Shown here: in pieces, positions 13,295 through 19,073 of the stretch
Position numbering within the stretch: position 1 is the first letter of the stretch
Layout: each line of letters begins with the position of its first letter
From: a virus
Virus record (IMG/VR): IMGVR_UViG_3300023181_000020
Location: 1 to 39,390 of that record
Length of the DNA stretch: 39,390 nucleotides
Reading direction: 5' to 3' (one strand)
Notes under the pieces: model-generated
The model's database searches: none
What the model was told of the DNA's origin: nothing
The model's input: only the letters and a program-made list of their open reading frames with translations
Program-made: the position numbers and the translations under genes

Positions 13295-13581
13295 TATTAT
13301 TACTATCAATGTGCATAGGTCTTATCAATGCAGCGCGTGGGTCTGGTATCCATAATATGAAATTCCCACTACTTATTGCGATGAGTCTTTCTGCGTACAC
13401 TATAACCCATAACATCTATTATGCCCTCTTATTCCCAGTCCCTCAAGCTATAATATTTGCAACAGGAACAGGGCAATATATGCCTTTCGTGACAAAATAT
13501 ATTAATTGGCGTATATTTGAATGGTTATATATATTTCTTTATTCACTAATACTTGGCTTGATATGGACATCTCTAACCTAA
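13282..13581 (+). CDS. Multi-pass membrane protein, 99 aa
   Basis: GAGGAAGTT directly before ATG 13282 decides the start; the in-frame ATG 13258 has no ribosome-binding site. Three or four hydrophobic stretches are visible: FGLILLLSMCIGLINAA, FPLLIAMSLSAYTITHNIYY, VPQAIIFATG and WLYIFLYSLILGLIW. It is probably an inner-membrane protein. Position far from the lysis genes argues against a holin, and no family is recognised. Confidence 0.65.
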   Translation: MFGLILLLSMCIGLINAARGSGIHNMKFPLLIAMSLSAYTITHNIYYALLFPVPQAIIFATGTGQYMPFVTKYINWRIFEWLYIFLYSLILGLIWTSLT

Positions 13582-13982
13582 CTCGCATTGAAGGCTTTGA
13601 CCATTATTTTATAGATAAGCTAGGAAACGTATATAGGCGTAAATTAAGCAAAGTTACTAAGGTTAAAAAGTTTTATTACAAAGGGCGCAATTTCGTTATT
13701 CTTTATAAGAATAGCAAGAGACATAGAATGTCAGTGCCACGCTTAATGCTTATGACATTTCAGCCCCAATACAACCCCGCTTACTATGCAGCAAGAAAGA
13801 GTCGCAACACTAAAGATGATAGACTAAGCAATCTATATTGGAATAAGAAACAGTTTAACCTTGTATTTTTGGAAGGTTATAGAAAGTTATGGCACAAACC
13901 GCCATCCGACAAAGAAATGCTTGAGCTATGGAAGCTAGAGCTTAAACGAAACAAAGATAAAATAAAGGGAATAACGCGATGA
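13563..13982 (+). CDS. NUMOD4/HNH-derived protein lacking the HNH catalytic site
   Basis: The start ATG 13563 begins MDISNLTRIEGFDHYFIDKL, the opening of NUMOD4-type DNA-binding modules (I.GF..Y.I...G.V). SVPRLMLMTFQP aligns with the 'H.L...AF' strand-helix that precedes an HNH motif, and DDRLSNLYWNKKQFN with the closing 'N..SNL.W.T..EN'. The catalytic histidine normally found in a VNHIDG-like string is replaced by basic residues (ARKSRNTK), so nuclease activity is unlikely. It may be a homing-endonuclease relic kept as a DNA-binding protein. The remaining 50 residues are basic helices. The longer frame from 13521 overlaps the previous gene too far. Confidence 0.7.
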   Translation: MDISNLTRIEGFDHYFIDKLGNVYRRKLSKVTKVKKFYYKGRNFVILYKNSKRHRMSVPRLMLMTFQPQYNPAYYAARKSRNTKDDRLSNLYWNKKQFNLVFLEGYRKLWHKPPSDKEMLELWKLELKRNKDKIKGITR

Positions 13983-14170
13983 ACAAAGACACAAAAATAG
14001 ACCTGCTTAACTTTTGCCTGAACTACCCTAAGAAACTTAGTTATGAATTTATGTGTTCATATTGTGAGTTTCGCTCAGAGGGCGCATTGAAGTTCTTTGC
14101 ACAGGAGAATGATATAAGCTTAAGGCGCTCTTTCCTTCCTAATAAAGTCCTGCAGTCCGAGAATCTTTAA
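13979..14170 (+). CDS. Hypothetical protein, 63 aa, convergent with Rz
   Basis: ATG 13979 overlaps the previous stop (ATGA). The protein begins MNKDTKIDLLNFCLNYPKKL and carries MCSYCEF and FAQENDISLRRSFLP; the latter part looks like a helix-turn-helix-type segment (GALKFFAQENDISLRR), so a small DNA-binding role is possible. Its last 51 bases overlap the 3' end of the minus-strand Rz gene, an unusually long convergent overlap that leaves no room for a terminator between the blocks. Confidence 0.55.
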   Translation: MNKDTKIDLLNFCLNYPKKLSYEFMCSYCEFRSEGALKFFAQENDISLRRSFLPNKVLQSENL

Positions 14171-14575
14171 TCTGTCTTTTTCACAGGTTCCGCTGAACTC
14201 GATGAGCTTGATAGCAGGGATTGCATCTGATTTATCCTGTTTCCCGCTTTCGGTGCCTGCATCAGGTCTGCTGGTGGTTCTGGATATTGGTATGATGTTA
14301 GATATTTCGTTTCTCGACTGCATCCTGATATTATCAAGCTGCTCATCAACGCCACTAAGATTATTCTGATATGCATTTGAGATTTCTCCTGTAAGTTTCT
14401 GCTGTTTTACACAACGGTTATTTAGTTCTGTTTCCAGAGTAAGTAAAGCTTTTTGCTCCAGCTCCTTTCCCCTTTCTAGGCCCGCCTTATAACCCATGTG
14501 ATGCAAAAACCAGCACATTGCTAAGAATAGAGCGATAGGTGCGCCGTATTTAATTAGATTTAGCCAAGTTAACAT
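14120..14575 (-). CDS. Rz-like inner-membrane spanin
   Basis: This is the inner-membrane subunit of a two-component spanin that disrupts the outer membrane at the end of lysis. A single N-terminal membrane segment (about residues 9-26, YGAPIALFLAMCWFLHHMGY) is followed by a long charged, coiled-coil periplasmic region (ELEQKALLTLETELNNRCVK). The Rz1-like gene lies entirely inside it in the +1 frame, the classic Rz/Rz1 nesting. GGAG seven bases upstream selects ATG 14575 over 14581. Its length (151 aa) matches lambda Rz (153). It ends the late block. Confidence 0.85.
   Translation of the reverse strand: MLTWLNLIKYGAPIALFLAMCWFLHHMGYKAGLERGKELEQKALLTLETELNNRCVKQQKLTGEISNAYQNNLSGVDEQLDNIRMQSRNEISNIIPISRTTSRPDAGTESGKQDKSDAIPAIKLIEFSGTCEKDRLKILGLQDFIRKERAP
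14167..14376 (-). CDS. Rz1-like outer-membrane spanin lipoprotein, nested in Rz
   Basis: This 69-aa frame lies entirely within the Rz gene, shifted by +1. It has a lipoprotein signal: MHIRIILVALMSSLIISGC, with Cys19 as the lipidated residue. The mature part is proline/serine-rich (SYQYPEPPADLMQAP, SSSSSSAEPVKK), as in Rz1. The product would be sorted to the outer membrane and pair with Rz across the periplasm. The nesting in lambda and P22 is the same. This also indicates a Gram-negative host. Confidence 0.85.
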   Translation of the reverse strand: MHIRIILVALMSSLIISGCSRETKYLTSYQYPEPPADLMQAPKAGNRINQMQSLLSSSSSSAEPVKKTD

Positions 14576-14825
14576 CACCATTCTCCGTTTTTACAGTCTC
14601 GGCATTTTCTACAGTAATAGGGGTAGCTTTATTCTGAATTGCATCAAAACCTTTGCCGCCCACATATCCAAGGACGTATGCGCCCAGATACCAGCCCAAT
14701 GTTGAATCTGACAAATCTGCAATTACAACATAAGATGCGGGGAAAAAGGATAAAAAGCAAAGCAAGCGGGTCATGCTTAAGCGCCCGTTATCACCCTCAA
14801 AGAACTCTATATATCTAGTTATCAT
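14550..14825 (-). CDS. Small membrane protein in lysis cassette (holin candidate)
   Basis: AAGGAG lies eight bases before ATG 14825; the in-frame ATG at 14831 and GTG at 14834 are too close to it. The protein (91 aa) has two hydrophobic segments, LLCFLSFFPASYVVIADL and LGWYLGAYVLGYVGGKGF, and a polar C-terminal tail (ENAETVKTENGDVNLAKSN). Two-helix membrane proteins downstream of the endolysin and before the spanins are commonly class II holins, though the second segment is weak. It overlaps both neighbours. Confidence 0.65.
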   Translation of the reverse strand: MITRYIEFFEGDNGRLSMTRLLCFLSFFPASYVVIADLSDSTLGWYLGAYVLGYVGGKGFDAIQNKATPITVENAETVKTENGDVNLAKSN

Positions 14826-14928
14826 CTTCATCACTCCTTAACAATCCAATCAAAAGCGCTACGGCTATAATATAGACAAACAAGACGGCAACACCCAAAG
14901 CCTCAAGGTTTCTTAGGAACCAAGCCAT
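14815..14928 (-). CDS. Membrane microprotein between endolysin and spanins (pinholin/antiholin candidate)
   Basis: This 37-aa frame starts at an overlap with the endolysin stop and begins MAWFLRNLEALGVAVLF. Residues about 10-30 (GVAVLFVYIIAVALLIGLL) form one membrane helix, followed by RSDEDDN. Its 3' end overlaps the start of the next membrane protein. The tight fit on both sides, with no spare bases, supports a real gene. A small single-helix protein here could be a holin, antiholin or pinholin, but activity cannot be judged from sequence. Confidence 0.55.
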   Translation of the reverse strand: MAWFLRNLEALGVAVLFVYIIAVALLIGLLRSDEDDN

Positions 14929-15377
14929 TAAGCTTTTAGGAACAACTCACGTTCCATCTCTCGCCTATTAGTTAATCCTCGAACTTCTTTTAATTCTCCG
15001 TTGATTCGCGCCTTATTCCATTTCAAAAACTGTAATGAGCAATCAAAGCCATTTACCTGCTTGTTAAGCATATCACATAATGTGGAGCCTATAAAGTTCT
15101 TACAGCCTATGTTATAGGCTAGACATACTAAAGCCGAAAATTCATTATCTGTTAAATCCCTAAACACATTGTTATTTATACAGGCTTCAAAGCTTATCAA
15201 TTCAACCTTTAAACGCTTCTCTGCATCTTCTTTTGTTATCGTATCGCCAGCTTTAACACCTTTTATAAAGCCATATCCTATAGTCCAGATGCCCGCTACA
15301 TCTTTATATGCAACAGAGCTAAAGCCCTCAAATTTCTTGAGCAAAGCTAGCCCTTCCTGATTTATTCTTTTATTCAC
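14928..15377 (-). CDS. Endolysin, T4-type lysozyme (GH24 muramidase)
   Basis: This 149-aa muramidase has the GH24 catalytic triad: E17 in KKFEGF, D26 in AYKDVAG and T32 in IWTIGYG. The downstream NEFSALVCLAYNIGCKNF and GLTNRREMERELF blocks are also typical. No signal peptide or SAR segment is visible, so it needs a holin to reach the periplasm. It cleaves N-acetylmuramic acid-N-acetylglucosamine bonds in peptidoglycan. It overlaps the upstream coiled-coil protein by eight bases and the microprotein downstream by one. Confidence 0.95.
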   Translation of the reverse strand: MNKRINQEGLALLKKFEGFSSVAYKDVAGIWTIGYGFIKGVKAGDTITKEDAEKRLKVELISFEACINNNVFRDLTDNEFSALVCLAYNIGCKNFIGSTLCDMLNKQVNGFDCSLQFLKWNKARINGELKEVRGLTNRREMERELFLKA

Positions 15378-15849
15378 GCGCTTCTAATCCTTCTATCTTT
15401 TTGGCATTTTCGGTTATCTTAACTACAACTCCTATGGCCGCGCAACTAATTAAAAATATAACGAGTAACTTCAATACATCTCTTGCAATGGTGCTTCTGG
15501 TATTTGCCCACCATTTGCCCTTTTCTCTTAAAGCTTTTAAATCTCTTTCTAAATAATAGCGCGAATTAGGGTCGCTATTAAGGCCCAGAGCTGTGCTTAT
15601 CATATTAATAGAGTCCATAGCTTCGCCGAAATAGGTAACTACTGTCTTTTCTAAGCTACTTATAGCTTTTTCATGTTTCTCGCTATGAGCTTGCGCCTGC
15701 GCTCTCATGCCCTGAAAGTCAGTCTTTAGGGCGGTAATATCCTTTATAACCTCTATATACTGGCTGCTTTGGCTTTGATAACTACGCTCAAGGAAATCAA
15801 GCCTTGAAGTTATTGGCACTAAATCTTCTTTTGTAAGAGGTTTTGTCAT
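15370..15849 (-). CDS. Coiled-coil membrane-anchored protein upstream of endolysin
   Basis: This 159-aa protein has long amphipathic helices (LDFLERSYQSQSSQYIEVIK, HSEKHEKAISSLEKTV) and a membrane segment at about residues 129-149 (LLVIFLISCAAIGVVVKI), leaving a short charged tail. It begins the lysis cassette and shares eight bases with the endolysin gene. Proteins of this form are often annotated as putative holins or as envelope-anchored phage proteins. The N-terminal coiled coil is unusual for a holin. I leave the role open. Confidence 0.6.
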   Translation of the reverse strand: MTKPLTKEDLVPITSRLDFLERSYQSQSSQYIEVIKDITALKTDFQGMRAQAQAHSEKHEKAISSLEKTVVTYFGEAMDSINMISTALGLNSDPNSRYYLERDLKALREKGKWWANTRSTIARDVLKLLVIFLISCAAIGVVVKITENAKKIEGLEARE

Positions 15850-15876
15850 AATCTTTTATACTATTATTTTAAGATA

Positions 15877-15901
15877 AAGGCACCAAATTAATGATGCCCT
15901 T
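15877..15901 (-). terminator. Hairpin between tail and lysis genes, possible weak terminator
   Basis: On the minus-strand RNA, AAGGGCATCA (15901 down to 15892) pairs with TGGTGCCTT (15885 down to 15877) around a six-base loop, with one bulged G and one G-U pair. It is followed by UUUAUCUU, an imperfect U-tract. It lies in the 66-base gap between the fibre gene and the lysis cassette. It may attenuate rather than stop transcription. Confidence 0.4.
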
Positions 15902-15915
15902 ATCCATTCCCTATG

Positions 15916-16869
15916 TTAGATTAGTACTTCCTGCGCCCTACGATAAGTAAATGTAGGTGTGCCAGTATCATTAGCAGTTACAAGTCGTACAAACTTATTA
16001 GCGGGTATAACGCCTGATAAAGTGCCTGTGCTTATCTGATTCAAAGCCAGACCTATAGTCAATGCGCCCGTATTAGAAGACGAGAACCTGCATACTTCGG
16101 TAACATTTGTAGTAAAGCCAGTATCATCTGCATAGCGTAGATAAACAGTACCAGCCTGACCACCAGTAAGCGAAAGAGCGGTTGTAACATCCACTGAATA
16201 ACTAACTATTGCATCGCGCGTAGTGCTGGGCTGGAAGCTAGTATTTAATGAACGAGTGGGATTGGCAAAAGAGCGCGCCACAGGAGCAGAAAGGCCAGCA
16301 AGCTTAGTTTTCTCGGCAGAAGTGTAGTCTTCTGTAGAAAGCCCCTTGCCAGTAACCTTGTCAACTTTGCCTGCAGTTTCAGTTTGAATCTTAGTAATCA
16401 TTGCAGCTTCGCCCGCAGAATCAGCTAAGATTTTAGCAACAACTTGACTCATACCAGTGCAAGCCATTATCTCTTTACCCGCAGCCTCAACTGTAGTACC
16501 AGCAAAGCCAGTTGCATCACGAGTTACTAGGTCATCCTCAGAAATAGCATTTAACTCACTAGTTGTACGCGCAGTTGCAAGGGCATAATTCTGAGTTACA
16601 TTTACTGCAATCCTTTCTTTAGCCGTGCTGTTATTGGTCATTATATCGTTAAAGGTCGGTTTAGGCCAAGTTATAGAGTCAACCTCAGTCCAGTTAATAT
16701 AAGTATCATAAGATGTTTCACTGTTATCTGAAATATCCCCAGTAATAGTATAGGCATAAGCCTGCCCTCTACCATTAATAAAGGCATGAAACGCAAGCAA
16801 TGTTACCATATCAAGCGTATCATTTATTTCTGCGACTTCATCGTATGTAGCGTAATAGTTTATAGTCAT
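15916..16869 (-). CDS. Tail-fibre / distal structural protein, 317 aa
   Basis: GGGGAGAAGG precedes ATG 16869; the longer frame from 16884 uses that stretch as coding sequence and is rejected. The N-terminal half has no known fold. KVDKVTGKGLSTEDYTSAEK at residues about 165-185 is the widespread tail-fibre repeat that precedes distal binding domains. The C-terminal 110 residues (SLNTSFQPSTTRDAIVSYSV, NKFVRLVTANDTGTPTFTYR) are a beta-rich domain found at the C-terminus of many phage fibres. It is the last structural gene before lysis. TTGACA on the minus strand just upstream could be part of a weak promoter. Confidence 0.75.
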   Translation of the reverse strand: MTINYYATYDEVAEINDTLDMVTLLAFHAFINGRGQAYAYTITGDISDNSETSYDTYINWTEVDSITWPKPTFNDIMTNNSTAKERIAVNVTQNYALATARTTSELNAISEDDLVTRDATGFAGTTVEAAGKEIMACTGMSQVVAKILADSAGEAAMITKIQTETAGKVDKVTGKGLSTEDYTSAEKTKLAGLSAPVARSFANPTRSLNTSFQPSTTRDAIVSYSVDVTTALSLTGGQAGTVYLRYADDTGFTTNVTEVCRFSSSNTGALTIGLALNQISTGTLSGVIPANKFVRLVTANDTGTPTFTYRRAQEVLI

Positions 16870-16911
16870 AGTCCTTCTCCCCATTAATAAAGCCTGACAA
16901 AATTGTCAAAC

Positions 16912-17109
16912 CTATGCATCCTCATCAGATACATCCCCCTCGTTAATAATAGGCGGACTGAACTCTTTGCCGTCGAATGTCCATTCTATATCAACATTTG
17001 CTTGCTCTGTTATATCCACTAGCTCACAATCGGGATTCCATTCCGTTTTCCCATCCCAAGATGCTATATTGAATACAACGCCATTTTTTATCATTGCATA
17101 TTTTTCCAT
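16912..17109 (-). CDS. Small protein, possible tail-fibre assembly chaperone, 65 aa
   Basis: The sequence MEKYAMIKNGVVFNIASWDG, with WNPDCELVDI and VDIEWTFDGKEFSPP, matches the pattern of small beta-rich proteins coded next to fibre genes (YA.I..G.V.N...WD, W..dG..F). They are often annotated as tail or fibre assembly proteins. The acidic tail (EGDVSDEDA) is typical. It lies between two fibre genes. The function remains an inference from position. Confidence 0.65.
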   Translation of the reverse strand: MEKYAMIKNGVVFNIASWDGKTEWNPDCELVDITEQANVDIEWTFDGKEFSPPIINEGDVSDEDA

Positions 17110-17119
17110 AATCTTTCCT

Positions 17120-18802
17120 TTAGAAATAATTTATAATAACTATACAACCATCATAACCATTGCCACCTTTGCCAGAGCTTACACCGCCATCTGTACCCGC
17201 TCCTCCGCCTCCGCCTCCATTGCCTAGGCCAACGCCATCTGCGCCGTCAGTTCCCTTTAATGTAGCTGATGCTCTACCGCCACCCCCGCCAGAACCACCT
17301 GCTAAAGGTAGTCCATAGAAAGTAAAGCTCGATATAGCGCCAGATGTGCCATTTGTTACACCATTTATTGAGCCGCCTGTTCCGCCCAAGGCCGACATAG
17401 TAGCACCACGAGGATTAGCTGCCTGCGCTCTGTTCGCGCCTGCACCACCTGCCTGACCTACGTTAGAAGCTGCAACACCACAACCACCACCTGAACCCGG
17501 GGGAGAAAGGTCTGCGCTTGCACCTGCTGCACCAAGGACTGCACCTGTCGTACCTGCCGTGCTTGCTTTCTGTAAAAAGTTCTCAGGAGTAACTGTCGCA
17601 AAGGTGAGAACCCCCGCTACACCACCTGCTGAAACTGTACCTGCGCCGCCCCCGCCACCGCCATAAGCAAAGAATTTAGTACCTAAACTCGATGTACCGC
17701 CTGCAGTACCAGCTATTCCGTCTGTACTATCTGTTAACTGAGCTGCACCACCTGTACCACCGCCACCTACAGTAACAGCTTCAGTCCCACTCAGATAAGA
17801 TGCAGGAAACTTGCAAACAGTTACAGAGCCGGGTGCGCCTGCACCCCCGCCACCACGAATAACACCTAAAGCACCTTTACGACCAGAACCACCGCCACCA
17901 CCTGCACCGAATCCCCAAGCCTCAATCTGTGTTAAGCCAGCACGTTTTGTCCAAGTTCCAGAAGATGGATATATATCTGTAATAGTGCCAACGCCCGTTG
18001 TTGCGACTATCTCAATTTGTCCTGTGCTATGGTTTATCGTAATATTAGCACCAGCAACTATACTTTTAAACTCACTTGCTGTGCCCGCTGCATTTACACC
18101 CCTGATTTGATTTGCAGTTCCAAGTCCTAAATCCGCAGTAGATGGTGTAACATGAATAGTACCGACTGTTGCACTAGATGTACCAACTATGCCTATTCTA
18201 TAGCGATAATTAGGGGCAACTGGAGCTGTATTTTGTAAGCCGCCAGCAACTGAAGAGGAAAGATAAACAGTTTGGCCCGCAGTGAAAGCTGAGGTATCAA
18301 CATTTCTAACTGAACCAATACAGGTTACATAACCTATCGCTCCATTAGCTATAGTTTCTGTAGTTAAGCCAGCACACACAGTAGTTGCACCAGCATTAGA
18401 TTGAGCTAAGGCTATTGTTGGTAAGCCTCCAGATGCGCCATTTAAATATACAGCCTGACCATTTGCAATAGTTGAGCCTGTATTATTTCTAACCCTTATC
18501 CACTCTTCTTGCCCAACTTGCAAAGCTACATTTGAATCATTGTTATAGAATGTCAGAGACTCATTAGTAGAATCGTAAACTAGTTTTCCCGGAGCATAAA
18601 CAGGTGTTCCCGTAGGCGTAAGTGTTATTGAATCCAAAGGCCCTAAATCACCACTTATTATATGGTCATCATTCCAATCGGTTGAAAGCGTAAAACCAGC
18701 AAGCGTTGTTCCCGGCGGAACTGTACCTGCAGCTATTGCGGCATCAAGGTCGGTCTGAGTCCAAGCTGGAACCGTATTGGTCTTTTTGTGTTTAATTGGC
18801 AT
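17120..18802 (-). CDS. Glycine-rich adhesin / receptor-binding fibre protein, 560 aa
   Basis: The N-terminal third (PAWTQTDLDAAIAAGTVPPG, TLSTDWNDDHIISGDL) and the middle (LTPTGTPVYAPGKLVYDSTN, GTANQIRGVNAAGTASEFKS) are beta-rich repeats. From about residue 280 the sequence becomes glycine-rich, opening with SSGTWTKRAGLTQIEAWGFG and continuing with many poly-Gly runs (GAGGGGGSGRKG, YGGGGGGAGTVSAGG) to a C-terminal GYDGCIVIINYF. This matches the large family of glycine-rich phage fibre tips. The comparable T4-like gp38/S16 adhesins fold as polyglycine-II sandwiches whose loops determine receptor specificity. It is likely a host-range determinant. Confidence 0.8.
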   Translation of the reverse strand: MPIKHKKTNTVPAWTQTDLDAAIAAGTVPPGTTLAGFTLSTDWNDDHIISGDLGPLDSITLTPTGTPVYAPGKLVYDSTNESLTFYNNDSNVALQVGQEEWIRVRNNTGSTIANGQAVYLNGASGGLPTIALAQSNAGATTVCAGLTTETIANGAIGYVTCIGSVRNVDTSAFTAGQTVYLSSSVAGGLQNTAPVAPNYRYRIGIVGTSSATVGTIHVTPSTADLGLGTANQIRGVNAAGTASEFKSIVAGANITINHSTGQIEIVATTGVGTITDIYPSSGTWTKRAGLTQIEAWGFGAGGGGGSGRKGALGVIRGGGGAGAPGSVTVCKFPASYLSGTEAVTVGGGGTGGAAQLTDSTDGIAGTAGGTSSLGTKFFAYGGGGGGAGTVSAGGVAGVLTFATVTPENFLQKASTAGTTGAVLGAAGASADLSPPGSGGGCGVAASNVGQAGGAGANRAQAANPRGATMSALGGTGGSINGVTNGTSGAISSFTFYGLPLAGGSGGGGGRASATLKGTDGADGVGLGNGGGGGGAGTDGGVSSGKGGNGYDGCIVIINYF

Positions 18803-18823
18803 ATTAAGTCTTGTTAATTTAAA

Positions 18824-19072
18824 TTATAATTTTGCTCTTAATATTGCTATCTTCGCCTCAACATTTGCTAAGAAGGTAACATCTTGAGAAATTAACGCAT
18901 CTCTTATCCTTCGTGGGGTAATAGAGCTTTCTAACGTTTCTATTTCCGCCAATGTCAAGTTTTTTGCATTATATGCCAATAATTGGGCGCGCTTAATTGA
19001 CACCTCCTCGTACTCAGCTACGCTAAGTTCGGTTTGTACTCCATCTACATTCTTATAAAGTTTTTCTTTCAT
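18824..19072 (-). CDS. Hypothetical protein in fibre cluster, 82 aa
   Basis: This small protein starts MKEKLYKNVDGVQTELSVAE, with EYEEVSIKRAQLLAYNAKNL and helical ends. The opening ('G....L..EE') resembles phage tail-associated proteins of the 'XkdW/fibre-assembly' kind, which usually sit beside fibre genes, but the match is weak. It sits between the large fibre gene and the glycine-rich adhesin, separated by one base from the former. Confidence 0.6.
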   Translation of the reverse strand: MKEKLYKNVDGVQTELSVAEYEEVSIKRAQLLAYNAKNLTLAEIETLESSITPRRIRDALISQDVTFLANVEAKIAILRAKL

Positions 19073-19073
19073 A

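Noticed and set aside
14167-14376. Rz1-like frame as an accidental overlap
   Set aside because: I considered discarding it as a shadow of Rz, but the lipobox with Cys19 and proline-rich mature part are diagnostic, so it is kept as a gene.
17811-18110. Plus-strand proline-rich frame opposite the glycine-rich adhesin
   Set aside because: The proline runs are the antisense of GGN glycine codons, not a real gene; the same applies to 24494-24772.
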